A stretch of 64,000 nucleotides of DNA from Ignavibacteria bacterium. GTDB taxonomy: Bacteria > Bacteroidota > Ignavibacteria > SZUA-365. Below, piece by piece: positions 17,707-26,284 of the stretch. Location: NCBI GenBank assembly GCA_016720835.1, contig JADKJW010000001.1, forward strand, positions 310,001 to 374,000, read 5' to 3'. The first letter of the stretch is position 1; each line of letters opens with the position of its first letter. The position numbers and the translations under genes are program-made. The notes under the pieces are model-generated. The model had not been told where the DNA came from, searched no databases, and saw only the letters and a list, made by a program, of their open reading frames with translations.

Positions 17707-19401
17707 TCAGGGCCGGATCACGGCGAATTTCCCGACGAAAGTCGCGTCATCACCGTCGAGCGTGTAGAAATACACGCCGCTCGGGATCAGCTCGCCGTCG
17801 TCGCCGATGCCATTCCACGAGACGAAGCGGCCGAAGCTCGCGTCGCTGTCGATCAGCATGTCGCCGAGACGGATCACGCGCGACATGCTCGCGGTGAAGA
17901 CGGTGAGCGTCACGCGCGGCGACGTGAAATTCCCCTTGACGCCGAATCGGATGACGCCGTCCTTTTCCGGGCGGAAGGGATTCGGCGAAACACCGGCGCC
18001 CTCGCTCAGCACGCCGAGGACGGAGACGCAGAACACCGGTGCGGACGGCGTGAACTTGTACGACCACCCGTTCCCGATCGGAATGGCGCCTGCGCCGGAG
18101 ACGGCAGGACCCGCCTCGAGCGTGAAGGCGACCCCCGCCATGCTCTTCTGCACGGCTCCGGAAACATCACCGTTCGTCACCGAGAACGCGACGGCGTCGC
18201 CGCCGGAGGAGGCGCGCGCGTACATGCTGGAGAGCGGCGGGAGCGCGCCCGTGAAGGTGACCTTGTCGTTCACCGGAAGGTCGGACGCGAGCTTCGCGAG
18301 CGGGAAGTCGGCGGCGTTCTGGAAACGCTCTCCGCCGACGGCCTGGTTCGTGCGCGTCCCGGTGAAATAGCACCATCGCCACAACCTGCAGTACTCGGTG
18401 CCGAGATCGCTGGGCGCCGGCAATCCGCGCAATGCCTCGTCGAGCGAGGTGACCGGGTCGGATTGTTTCATCAGTTCCCAGGTCCGCAACATGACGCCCC
18501 GGCCATGCTTCGCGTCGAGCATCACCGGAAAGAGGACGAGATTATACCCGTCATTTGCGGGATACGTGGAAAATGCGCGTTCGGGCCTGGCAAAAAAATC
18601 CTTCAGGTACTGGTAGTAATCGTGGACGAACGGAAACACCAGTTGCTCGCAATAGGTCGACGTCATTTCATGGAAATACTGATCGTTGCTCCACGTCCCG
18701 TACGTGCCCATCTGTATCATGTGATGGAATTCGTGCGCGGCGGTGACACGCGCTCCATCCAGGCCTTTCGTGACGTAGTTGCCCGCGAAATCATTGTCGA
18801 AATCGATGCTCGATGTCCACAGCGGCTGCCTCGTCGTGGACGGGATGGACGATTCGGGATTGGTCACGCCGTAATACCCGCCCATTTCCTTGATGTAGAC
18901 GTTGTACGCTGTCGCGCCCGCTTCCATCGGTGGAGCCGCATACCCGGTCTCCGTCACTTCCACCAGGTACGTCGAATCGAAGAACCGGCCCACCGCTTCC
19001 GCGTATTGCAGCGCGGTACCCTGCAGGCGCGCGCCTTCGGCGTCGATCAGCGAAGCGGCATTGCTCCCCGAGGTGTCGAAGTGCATGCGGAACCTGCCGG
19101 ACGCGCTCAGGATGCTGCGTTGCATCAGGACGGGAGCACGCAATGACTGCAAGGCCTGCAGCCGCGCGCCGCTCATGCTCCGGAGCCTGCGGGTGGTTTC
19201 CACCGTGAGGTCGAAACCGCAGTGGCGAAGCGCCGGCGCACCCTCGATGCGAAGCTTATCCGTGCGTCCCGCACGCATATCGGCAAGGAAGGAGAGAAAG
19301 GCATCGTCACTCAGACGCGAGAGGCCGCTCTCCTGTCCGCGCAGGAACACGGGCAGGGCAAGCGCGCAGATCAGCGTTGCGAGCAGGGTCCGGCGTATCA
19401 C
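17707..19401 (-). CDS. Secreted zinc metalloprotease-like protein with FlgD-like/T9SS-type C-terminal domain
   Basis: 564 residues from a GTG at 19401 whose bases overlap the thioesterase stop (GTGA), with AAGGGA upstream. The N-terminus is a signal peptide (LLATLICALALPVFLRGQ). A zinc site H223-E-F-H-H227 is followed about 23 residues later by FHEMTSTYCE, whose Glu may be the third ligand; this resembles the MXAN_6640-type putative metalloproteases. The last 90 residues (PNPFRPEKDG... to IPSGVYFYTL...GKFAVIRP) match the FlgD-like Ig fold used as a C-terminal signal by type IX secretion cargo. It is likely exported to the surface or medium. The substrate is unknown. Confidence 0.75.
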   Translation of the reverse strand: MIRRTLLATLICALALPVFLRGQESGLSRLSDDAFLSFLADMRAGRTDKLRIEGAPALRHCGFDLTVETTRRLRSMSGARLQALQSLRAPVLMQRSILSASGRFRMHFDTSGSNAASLIDAEGARLQGTALQYAEAVGRFFDSTYLVEVTETGYAAPPMEAGATAYNVYIKEMGGYYGVTNPESSIPSTTRQPLWTSSIDFDNDFAGNYVTKGLDGARVTAAHEFHHMIQMGTYGTWSNDQYFHEMTSTYCEQLVFPFVHDYYQYLKDFFARPERAFSTYPANDGYNLVLFPVMLDAKHGRGVMLRTWELMKQSDPVTSLDEALRGLPAPSDLGTEYCRLWRWCYFTGTRTNQAVGGERFQNAADFPLAKLASDLPVNDKVTFTGALPPLSSMYARASSGGDAVAFSVTNGDVSGAVQKSMAGVAFTLEAGPAVSGAGAIPIGNGWSYKFTPSAPVFCVSVLGVLSEGAGVSPNPFRPEKDGVIRFGVKGNFTSPRVTLTVFTASMSRVIRLGDMLIDSDASFGRFVSWNGIGDDGELIPSGVYFYTLDGDDATFVGKFAVIRP

Positions 19402-19880
19402 AGCGTTCCCTTGCGGCTTTGCAGACGATGGTTGCGGCGTTTGAGCGCGTGCTCGAATCGCCGCTGCTCGTCTTCCGTTTCGGGGATCACCTGGACGCTG
19501 GGCGTGGGGCGGCCCTCGGCGTTCAGTCCGACGAAGGTCATGTACGCGGAGTTCGTGTGGCGCACCTCGCCCGAACGGGGGTTTTCGCCGTAGACCTTGA
19601 CGCCAACTTCCATCGACGTGTGGAAGACGCGATTGACGGAGGAACGCAGCACGACCACTTCGCCGAGCCGCACCGGATGCAGGAAATCGATCTGGTCGAC
19701 CGATGCGGTGACGCACACGAGGCCCGAGTGCCGCGCGGCGGCGATGGCGGCCGCGATGTCCATGAGGTGCATCAGCTTCCCGCCCAGCAGGTTCCCGAGC
19801 TGGTTGGTGTCGTTCGGCAGAACGAGCTCCGTCATCTCGACCTGGGACGCCTTGACGGCATGCGCGCGGTCGCCGTTCAT
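19398..19880 (-). CDS. Acyl-CoA thioesterase, hotdog fold (YciA/ACOT type)
   Basis: 160 residues. A single hotdog domain hydrolyses acyl-CoA thioesters in the cytoplasm. The catalytic-region pattern NDTNQLGNLLGGKLMHLMDIAAAIAA (near 23-48), with the Asn/Asp and Gly-Gly-Lys of acyl-CoA hydrolases, and DQIDFLHPVRLGEVV in the second half are visible. The start overlaps the bamD stop (ATGA) and its stop overlaps the following GTG start. The chain length preferred cannot be told. Confidence 0.88.
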   Translation of the reverse strand: MNGDRAHAVKASQVEMTELVLPNDTNQLGNLLGGKLMHLMDIAAAIAAARHSGLVCVTASVDQIDFLHPVRLGEVVVLRSSVNRVFHTSMEVGVKVYGENPRSGEVRHTNSAYMTFVGLNAEGRPTPSVQVIPETEDEQRRFEHALKRRNHRLQSRKGTL

Positions 19881-20629
19881 GGGGTCGGCAACTGCTTCGC
19901 GTACCCCTGCACCTCATCGAAGTACGAACTTGCGGGGTACTTCTTGACGAAGCCCGCGACGGCGCCGGCGACCTGCGCGTACTGTTTGCGGCGCATGAGG
20001 ATGCGGATTTTCATCGCCGCGGCATCGTCGGCAAATTCAGTGCTGTAGTACTTGTCGATGACGGTATCGAAATACAGTTCGGCGGACTTGTAGTTCTCGA
20101 GCTTCATGTAGAGCACGCCGGTGTTGTACTCCTTCTGCGCGAGTTTGGCGACGAGTTCGAGGAGCGTCCTCTCCGCATCCTGGGCCTTCGCGTGCCGCGG
20201 ATGCGTTTCGATGAAGCTCTGCAGCGCGTCGATCGCGCGCACCGTGTAGTTCTGATCGAGCGGTGATTTCGGCGACATCGCCACGTAGCACATCGCGTGC
20301 ATGTACTGGGCGTCGGCCTGCAGCGTGCTGTTGGGATTGTACTGGATGAGCTGATTGAATTCGTAACTGCCGAGGAGGTACTCTTCGCGATTGTAGCGGC
20401 TCATGCCGAGAAAATAGCGGGCGCTGTCGGCGACCGGACTCCCCGGAAACTGCAGGCGGATCACCTCGAAATGCTGTATCGCGTCCACGTAATCGCCATC
20501 GGCGTACTCCGTCATGCCCAGACGGAACCGCTCCTCGGCGGTGGGAAGATCCTGCGGATCGGTGGCGCTGCACGCACCGAGAAGGGCGGTGACAGCAATC
20601 AGCACAAGCATGGGGACGATTCGTTGCAT
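19877..20629 (-). CDS. bamD: Outer-membrane assembly lipoprotein BamD (YfiO)
   Basis: 250 residues from the ATG at 20629. The N-terminus is a lipoprotein signal with lipobox LLGAC (Cys20). The rest is TPR-like helical repeats (YADGDYVDAIQHFEVIRLQFPGSP; LGSYEFNQLIQYNPNS; KLENYKSAELYFDTVIDKY; FVKKYPASSYFDE), the standard BamD layout. BamD links BamA to the other lipoproteins of the beta-barrel assembly machine. It begins at the stop of the gene upstream (TGATG) and overlaps the thioesterase gene by 4 nt. Confidence 0.93.
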   Translation of the reverse strand: MQRIVPMLVLIAVTALLGACSATDPQDLPTAEERFRLGMTEYADGDYVDAIQHFEVIRLQFPGSPVADSARYFLGMSRYNREEYLLGSYEFNQLIQYNPNSTLQADAQYMHAMCYVAMSPKSPLDQNYTVRAIDALQSFIETHPRHAKAQDAERTLLELVAKLAQKEYNTGVLYMKLENYKSAELYFDTVIDKYYSTEFADDAAAMKIRILMRRKQYAQVAGAVAGFVKKYPASSYFDEVQGYAKQLPTP

Positions 20630-21195
20630 CAGGATCCTCGAACGGTGAAGAGCAGCACGATGATGATTCCGGCAGCCGCGGTGACGAGCACGGGAGTCAG
20701 GATGGACTCCAGCCATCCGGGCTCGCCGTCGTTGCGGAAGTCGCGATCGCGGTCCGGCATCCGCCCGAGGAGCGTGTCGCTTTTCTCGAGCCGGTACTCC
20801 CGCGACCACAGCACTGCGGCGCTGCCCCGGTTGACGGCCAATACGCCGAAACTCGCGGACAGACTTCGAAGATAGGAAGATTTCCCGAGGGAAACAGCAG
20901 ACCCGCGCATGCCCCGGACGTCGACGGTCAGGTCCGTCGCGGCGTCGGCGGCATCGGCAAACACCTGTGATCCGGCCGCGGCGGCTTCCTCGGAGAAGAT
21001 CTGCACGATCAAGGGATGCGCATCGCGGGGCCGCACGCGCAGCGACACCGATGGCGCGGCCAGCTTCGAGACGCACTCGCGGGCGGCTCCGCGGATCATG
21101 AGCGCGAGCGTTTCCTCGTCGGTCAGGGTCTGCGCGCAGAGCCCTGAAACCGCGGCGCAGCACAGCAGGATCGCGCGCATCGATCCCGCCGCCAT
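20629..21195 (-). CDS. Envelope protein of unknown function with C-terminal membrane helix
   Basis: About 188 residues from the ATG at 21195; a GTG at 21210 and an ATG at 21180 are alternatives. A signal peptide (MRAILLCCAAVSGLCAQ) leads a mixed alpha/beta domain and then a predicted membrane helix at the extreme C-terminus (ILTPVLVTAAAGIIIVLLFTV). The family is not recognised. Position directly before bamD, coupled by a 1-nt overlap, suggests an envelope-assembly role, but that is inference only. Confidence 0.6.
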   Translation of the reverse strand: MAAGSMRAILLCCAAVSGLCAQTLTDEETLALMIRGAARECVSKLAAPSVSLRVRPRDAHPLIVQIFSEEAAAAGSQVFADAADAATDLTVDVRGMRGSAVSLGKSSYLRSLSASFGVLAVNRGSAAVLWSREYRLEKSDTLLGRMPDRDRDFRNDGEPGWLESILTPVLVTAAAGIIIVLLFTVRGS

Positions 21196-21206
21196 CCGTC
21201 TGCGGA

Positions 21207-22160
21207 TCACTGCAGCACCTCGTCCGCAGCTGCCTGTTGCTGTTCGGCGAGGGAATCCTGCACCAGTCCGTCGAGGTCCTCGTACTGCTCCGCCGACAGG
21301 CGCAGGGAGAGGAACTGTTTTTCGACGCCCCAGACTCTGCGCACTTCGTAGAGGTCGCCTTTCGCGATCAACCACAGCAGCAATTCCGTGAACGCTTTGT
21401 AGGTTTCGAAGGAAAAATCCGCCGCAGACTTGCCCTTCGCCGTCTTTGCGCGCTGGTAGGCGGCACGGCAGCGCCCGATTTCGGCGTCGAAGTGCGCGGA
21501 GAACCGGAGATTGTTTTCCACGAACTCGTTGCCGTCGAAGGAGTGCACGGAGGCCGTATAGGCGATGGCCTCGTCGTGCGACATGACGCCCCAGTATTCC
21601 TCGGTCACAAGAATTTCCGGGACGCGGTCGCCGTTGAGATCCCGGATCTCGGGTGCTCCGCTGTTTGCGTAGAAAATGATGGTAAAGCGTCCGTCCGCCT
21701 TGCTGCCGAACACGCTCATCCCCTGCGAGGCAATCGGATCGTTTCCGCCGGCATTCGTGGTGACCACAATTTCGGCGAGGCCGCGCCGCGTCACATCAGT
21801 AAAAGTGACCGCGGACCCGCTTTCGACCGGATCGATGAAAAACGTGGTGAACACCTTCCGGGCGGTGTCGAAGCGGAACACTTCGAGGCGGTCGAAGGTC
21901 TTCGGGAGCAGCGGATCCGGAGCGATTGCCTTGTCGCGGGAGGTGACGACAAGTTCGGAAATACCGTCCCTGTCCAGATCGATCCGAACGGTATCGACGA
22001 TCACCCGGGCGGTATCGTACGGGTTGAACGTCCCCTCCGACAGCATGCGCGGACGTTGCGCGCGTGCCGGCTCTTCCGCTTTCCGGCATCCCGCGGCGAA
22101 CATCACTACCGCGAAGCCGGCCACGAAAATGGCGGTTCGAGTGAACGGAGCGTATGCCAT
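21207..22160 (-). CDS. Lipoprotein with FG-GAP/VCBS-like repeats
   Basis: 317 residues from the ATG at 22160. A lipoprotein signal ends in the lipobox FAAGC. Acidic repeat segments such as DLDRDGISELVVTS and DLNGDRVPEILVTEE look like the calcium-binding blades of FG-GAP/VCBS proteins. The C-terminal third is helical and charged (AEQYEDLDGLVQDSLAEQQQAA). No enzymatic motif is visible. It ends 12 nt before the next gene start and is probably an outer-membrane-facing or periplasmic lipoprotein. Confidence 0.65.
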   Translation of the reverse strand: MAYAPFTRTAIFVAGFAVVMFAAGCRKAEEPARAQRPRMLSEGTFNPYDTARVIVDTVRIDLDRDGISELVVTSRDKAIAPDPLLPKTFDRLEVFRFDTARKVFTTFFIDPVESGSAVTFTDVTRRGLAEIVVTTNAGGNDPIASQGMSVFGSKADGRFTIIFYANSGAPEIRDLNGDRVPEILVTEEYWGVMSHDEAIAYTASVHSFDGNEFVENNLRFSAHFDAEIGRCRAAYQRAKTAKGKSAADFSFETYKAFTELLLWLIAKGDLYEVRRVWGVEKQFLSLRLSAEQYEDLDGLVQDSLAEQQQAAADEVLQ

Positions 22161-22207
22161 GGTGGATGCTGTGCCGTGTCCGTCGATGGGTATTCTGGAA
22201 TCGCCTT

Positions 22208-22942
22208 TCACCAACTGCCGCTCGAGCCGCCCCCGCCGAAACTGCCGCCTCCGCCCGAGAACCCGCTGAAGCCGCCTCCCCCGCCGAAACTCCCTCCCGA
22301 GCCTCCGCCCCATCCCGATCCTCCGAGAAACCAGACCCCGCCGCTTCGACGCCGCCTGCGCGCAAGGATGAACACCAGGATGATGAAGAAGATGACGCCG
22401 ATGGGTGTCGGCGCGCGGCGGTTGCGTTTTCGCTCCTCGCGGGGAACCGGCGCATATTCGCCCTTCGCGGCGCTCATCGCCGCATTCATGCCCTCCGCGA
22501 TTCCCTGGCCGTACCTGCCGTCCTTGAAGGACGGCGCGATCACGTCACGGATGATCGCCGACGTCAGCGCGTCGGTCAACGCCCCTTCAAGCCCGTACCC
22601 GACCTCGAAGCGCATCTTCCTGTCCTCCACCGCGACGAGGAAGAGCAGACCGTTGTCGCGGCCCTTCCGCCCGATGCCGTTGCGTTCGGCGACGCGAAGC
22701 GTGAAATCCTCGAGTGCTTCCCCGTCGAGCGTGCGGACGATCAGCACGACGAACTGATTCGAGGTTGCCGTCTCGTACTCCTGCAAGCGGCGCTCGAGAT
22801 CGACGCGCTCGCTTTCCGAGAGCACGCCCGCCAGATCGGTGACGTACGTCTTCAGCGCCGGCGCCTCCCCCGCCCGCACGTGCGCGGTCAGCGCGCACAG
22901 CAGGAGGAGCAGCGGAATGCCATGACGGAGCGGGAGCCGCAC
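22208..22942 (-). CDS. TPM-domain (YgcG-like) membrane protein with Gly/Ser-rich tail
   Basis: 244 residues from a GTG at 22942 that shares one base with the lemA stop (TAGTG). A signal peptide is followed by a TPM domain (about 30-155; VTDLAGVLSESERVDLERRL, GRDNGLLFLVAVEDRKMRFEVGYGLEG). One membrane helix (about 180-196) and a Gly/Ser-rich tail follow. TPM proteins with this layout commonly sit beside LemA, as here. The biochemical role is not settled: plant TLP18.3 has been reported as a phosphatase, while bacterial members are linked to photosystem or membrane-protein repair or are uncharacterised. Confidence 0.85.
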   Translation of the reverse strand: MRLPLRHGIPLLLLLCALTAHVRAGEAPALKTYVTDLAGVLSESERVDLERRLQEYETATSNQFVVLIVRTLDGEALEDFTLRVAERNGIGRKGRDNGLLFLVAVEDRKMRFEVGYGLEGALTDALTSAIIRDVIAPSFKDGRYGQGIAEGMNAAMSAAKGEYAPVPREERKRNRRAPTPIGVIFFIILVFILARRRRRSGGVWFLGGSGWGGGSGGSFGGGGGFSGFSGGGGSFGGGGSSGSW

Positions 22943-23532
22943 TAGAAGGAGACCTTCGGCGCCTGTTCCGAACCCTGCGCGGCCTTGAAGTACGCTTTCT
23001 CCTTGAAACCGCCGATGGAGGCGACCATGCTGCTCGGGATGCGGCGGATCTTCGCGTTGTATTCCTGCGCCGCTTCGATGAAGCGCTTGCGCTCAACGCT
23101 GATGCGATTCTCGGTGCCCTCGAGCTGCGACTGCAGCGCGAGGAAGTTCTGATTCGATTTCAGGTCGGGGTAGTTCTCGCTCACCACGAGCAGACGCGAG
23201 AGCGCGCCGCTCAGCTGCGATTGCGCGGCCTCGAATCGCGAAAACGCCTCCGGATCGTTGAGCAGATCCTTCGACACCTGCATCTTGCCCACGCTCGCGC
23301 GAAGCTCGGTCACTTCCGTCAGGACCTTCTCCTCCTGCCGCGCGAACCCCTTCACGGTCTCCACCAGGTTCGGGATGAGATCCAGGCGGCGCTGGTACAC
23401 GTTCTCAACCTGGCTCCACTTCCCGTTCACATTTTCCTCCGCTGTCACCAGTCCGTTGTATGAACTGATGTACATGACGACGAGCAGAAAAACGATGCCG
23501 AGCCCGATCAGAAGCGTGGCGTATTTCCTCAT
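22942..23532 (-). CDS. lemA: LemA family protein
   Basis: 196 residues from the ATG at 23532 with GGAGG eight bases upstream. One N-terminal membrane helix (about 6-24) precedes a long helical domain with the family pattern YNGLVTAEENVNGKWSQVENVYQRRLDLIPNLV and YNAKIRRIPSSM. LemA proteins present a helical domain outside the membrane; function is unclear. It is paired with the TPM gene downstream, a common genomic pairing, and appears to head the operon running on to bamD and possibly ccmA. Confidence 0.92.
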   Translation of the reverse strand: MRKYATLLIGLGIVFLLVVMYISSYNGLVTAEENVNGKWSQVENVYQRRLDLIPNLVETVKGFARQEEKVLTEVTELRASVGKMQVSKDLLNDPEAFSRFEAAQSQLSGALSRLLVVSENYPDLKSNQNFLALQSQLEGTENRISVERKRFIEAAQEYNAKIRRIPSSMVASIGGFKEKAYFKAAQGSEQAPKVSF

Positions 23533-23640
23533 GATGCCTCCATGATGTGATGCGTCGAAGGGTTGCCCTCTCATTCGAGAGATGATGAATGCCGAAAAAA
23601 TACGCAATTGCGCCCTGTGAAGGAATTCTTTCCGCCGCGC

Positions 23641-23666
23641 AAAAAAAAGTGCCCGGCAAGCCGGGC
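23641..23666 (-). terminator. Rho-independent terminator after tdh
   Basis: On the minus strand GCCCGG-CTTG-CCGGGC (23666-23651) is followed, after AC, by eight T. It lies about 100 nt past the end of the threonine dehydrogenase gene and before lemA, and separates the two transcripts. Confidence 0.85.
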
Positions 23667-23768
23667 ATCTTCTGGAAATGAAGCTTCTCTGCGGGACTGC
23701 ACACGAGAAGCGCGTACGGAAACGGACATCCCGATAGTGCCGCGACCCGGATCGCGCCTCCGGATCGG

Positions 23769-24737
23769 TCAGATCAGGCCGGCGGCGTGCTTGGCCGCGA
23801 GTCTCTCGAGCATGTCCTTCGTCATCTCGTCCAGCGTGTACGCCGGCTTCCATCCCCACTCGTTCCGCGCCGCGGTATCGTCGACGCCGTTCGGCCAGGA
23901 GTCCGCGATGGCCTGCCGGGAATCCGGCGCGTATTCGATGGTGAAGGACGGGATGACCTTGCGAATGGAATCCGCGAGTTCCTTCACCGTGAAACTCATC
24001 GATCCGACGTTGAAGTCCGCATGATGCTTGAGCGACGAGAGGTCGGCCTGCGCGAGATCCATGGTCGCCTTGATGCAGTCCGGCATGTACATCATCGGGA
24101 GCGCGGTGTCCTCGCGGACGAAGCAGGTGTAGCGGCCCTGCTTCACCGCGTCGTAGTAAATCGCGACGGCGTAATCCGTGGTGCCGCCGCCCGGGAACGT
24201 CTCGGCCGAGATGATGCCTGGATAGCGCAGGCCGCGCACGTCGAGACCGTATTTGAGGAAGAAGTAGTCGGCGAGCACTTCGCCCGCCACCTTGGTGACG
24301 CCGTACATGGTGGTCGGCTTGAGGGCGGTTTCCTGCGGCGCGCATGGCGGCGTGCCCGGTCCCCACACGGCGATGGAGCTGGGAATGATGACCCGGGCCA
24401 TGTCGTATTTGACGCCGAGCTGCAGGATGTTGATCGTGCCGTTCATGTTCACGTTCCAGCACAGCATCGGGTTTTTCTCGCCCGTTGCGGAGAGGATGGC
24501 GGCAAGATGGAACACGGTGTCGATCTCGTGCGCGCGCACGATGCCTTCCACCTCGTCCGCGTTGGTGACATCGAGTTGCGTGAACGGGCCGGCATCCAGA
24601 ACGGGCTGCGGCGCCGGTTTGAGATCCGTTGCGAGAACATTGTCCGCGCCGTACGAGGTGCGGAGCGCGGCCGTCAGCTCGGAGCCGATCTGCCCGAGCG
24701 CCCCGGTCACGAGGATGCGTGTGATGTCTTTCTTCAT
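23769..24737 (-). CDS. tdh: L-threonine 3-dehydrogenase, SDR/epimerase type
   Basis: 322 residues of the extended short-chain dehydrogenase fold. The NAD site is TGALGQIGSEL (11-21) with Asp38 at the end of strand 2 selecting NAD. The catalytic YGVTK is near residue 143, with Ser in PSSIAVWG. The protein matches the epimerase-like threonine dehydrogenases, which turn threonine into 2-amino-3-ketobutyrate. It is followed upstream in the operon by kbl (33 nt between genes), which splits that product into glycine and acetyl-CoA; the pairing supports the substrate. Confidence 0.88.
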   Translation of the reverse strand: MKKDITRILVTGALGQIGSELTAALRTSYGADNVLATDLKPAPQPVLDAGPFTQLDVTNADEVEGIVRAHEIDTVFHLAAILSATGEKNPMLCWNVNMNGTINILQLGVKYDMARVIIPSSIAVWGPGTPPCAPQETALKPTTMYGVTKVAGEVLADYFFLKYGLDVRGLRYPGIISAETFPGGGTTDYAVAIYYDAVKQGRYTCFVREDTALPMMYMPDCIKATMDLAQADLSSLKHHADFNVGSMSFTVKELADSIRKVIPSFTIEYAPDSRQAIADSWPNGVDDTAARNEWGWKPAYTLDEMTKDMLERLAAKHAAGLI

Positions 24738-24770
24738 GGTGGGTATCTGGTGATGGGAGGAGGTGCGGGA

Positions 24771-26036
24771 TCAGGAAATGACGCCGTGCGCGCGGCCGAC
24801 CTTCGCGAACGCGGCAAGGCAGGCTTCGATATGATCCGGAGTGTGTGCGGCGGACACCTGCACGCGAATGCGCGCCTGACCCTTCGGAACGACGGGGAAG
24901 GAAAATCCGACCGCGTAGATGCCTTCGTCGAACAGCGCCTTGGACATGGAGACGGCGAGCTGCGCGTCGTTGTCGTATTTCCCGAACAGCACGGGGACGA
25001 TCGGGTGCACGCTGTCGATGATGTTGAAGCCGAGCTCCTTCATGCCGGTGCGGAAGCGCTGCGTGTTGCGCATGAGCCGCTCGCGGAGATCGTCGCCCTT
25101 GTCCACGAGGTCGAAGGCCGCGATGGCGGCCGCCACGATGCTCGGCGACAGCGAATTCGAGAAGAGGTAGGGACGCGAGCGCTGCCGGAGGATCTCGACG
25201 ATTTCCTTCCGCGCCGCGGTGAAGCCGCCCAGCGCGCCGCCCATGGCCTTGCCCAGGGTCGACGTGATGATGTCGATCTGCCCGAGGACGCCGCAGTGCT
25301 CGATCGCGCCCCGCCCGCTGCGCCCGAGGAAGCCGGTGGCGTGCGATTCGTCCACCATGACGAGCGCGTCGTAGCGGTTCGCCAGATCGACGATCTCGTC
25401 GAGCTTCGCGATGTCGCCGTCCATGGAGAAGACGCCGTCGGTGGCGATCAGGATGTTGCGCGCGGGCACGGGTTCCTTGCCGAGACCGGTGTGATCCCAC
25501 ACGTCGGTGCCTTCCCGTGCCTGCAGCAGCTTCTGCTCGAGCGCGCGCATGTCGGAATGCTCGTAGATGAAGCGCTTCGCCTTGCTGAGGCGGATGCCGT
25601 CGATGATGCTCGCGTGATTGAGCGCGTCGGTGATGATCACGTCGTCGGCCGAGAGGATGCTCTCGAACAGGCCGCCGTTCGCGTCGAAACAGGACGAGTA
25701 GAGGATGGCGTCGTCCATGTCGTAGAACGCCGCGATCTTCTGCTCGAGGGTTTTGTGCAGATCCTGCGTCCCGCAGATGAAGCGGACCGATGAAAGCCCG
25801 AAGCCGTGCGAGTCGAGCGCATCGTGCGCTGCCTGAATGACTGCGGGGTGATTGGCGAGACCGAGGTAGTTGTTCGAACAGAAGTTCAGCACCTCCCGCG
25901 CGGGCGAGCCGGCGGGATAACTGACGGTGATGCTGGCCTTCTGGTCCGACAGAATGATGCGCTCATCCTTGTACAGCCCGGAGGCCTTGATGGTGTTGAG
26001 TTCCTGCTTGAGGTCGTATCGCGTTCGCTGGTACAC
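24771..26036 (-). CDS. kbl: 2-amino-3-ketobutyrate CoA ligase (glycine C-acetyltransferase)
   Basis: 421 residues, an alpha-oxoamine synthase using PLP. Family segments are clear: NFCSNNYLGLANHP, SVRFICGTQDLHKTLE, YSSCFDANGG, DALNHASIIDG, DESHATGF and the Schiff-base region TSTLGKAMGGALGG, in which Lys binds PLP. It catalyses CoA-dependent cleavage of 2-amino-3-ketobutyrate (or the reverse). It precedes tdh in the same operon. A short insertion near residue 165 (EGTDVWDHTGLGKEPV) is unlike E. coli Kbl. A second, more divergent family member lies at 46725-47969. Confidence 0.93.
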   Translation of the reverse strand: MYQRTRYDLKQELNTIKASGLYKDERIILSDQKASITVSYPAGSPAREVLNFCSNNYLGLANHPAVIQAAHDALDSHGFGLSSVRFICGTQDLHKTLEQKIAAFYDMDDAILYSSCFDANGGLFESILSADDVIITDALNHASIIDGIRLSKAKRFIYEHSDMRALEQKLLQAREGTDVWDHTGLGKEPVPARNILIATDGVFSMDGDIAKLDEIVDLANRYDALVMVDESHATGFLGRSGRGAIEHCGVLGQIDIITSTLGKAMGGALGGFTAARKEIVEILRQRSRPYLFSNSLSPSIVAAAIAAFDLVDKGDDLRERLMRNTQRFRTGMKELGFNIIDSVHPIVPVLFGKYDNDAQLAVSMSKALFDEGIYAVGFSFPVVPKGQARIRVQVSAAHTPDHIEACLAAFAKVGRAHGVIS

Positions 26037-26059
26037 GGATCATCTCCAGAATATTCACA

Positions 26060-26090
26060 CAAAAATATCATTATTCCGATGAAGTCCGAA
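26060..26090 (-). promoter_or_regulatory. Bacteroidota-type promoter for kbl-tdh
   Basis: On the minus strand TATTTTTG (26067-26060) fits TAnnTTTG exactly. TTCG lies 19 nt upstream (26090-26087), three of four matches to the -33 TTTG. It ends 24 nt before the kbl start, giving a short leader. Confidence 0.55.
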
Positions 26091-26284
26091 TGGCGGGACG
26101 GGCGGGCAACAGGTGGAAGGGAGCAGGTGACAGGTGGAAAGTGGCCGGTGACAGGGGAAGGAGAGAGAAACGGTGGAGGTGAAGCAGGATTGCGATGTGA
26201 CGAAATGCGTTCCATTCTGGATTCTTATCCCCAATTTTTCTATTCTTTCGGTTCCATTTTCTCCGAATTGAACACCCCGCGCCC

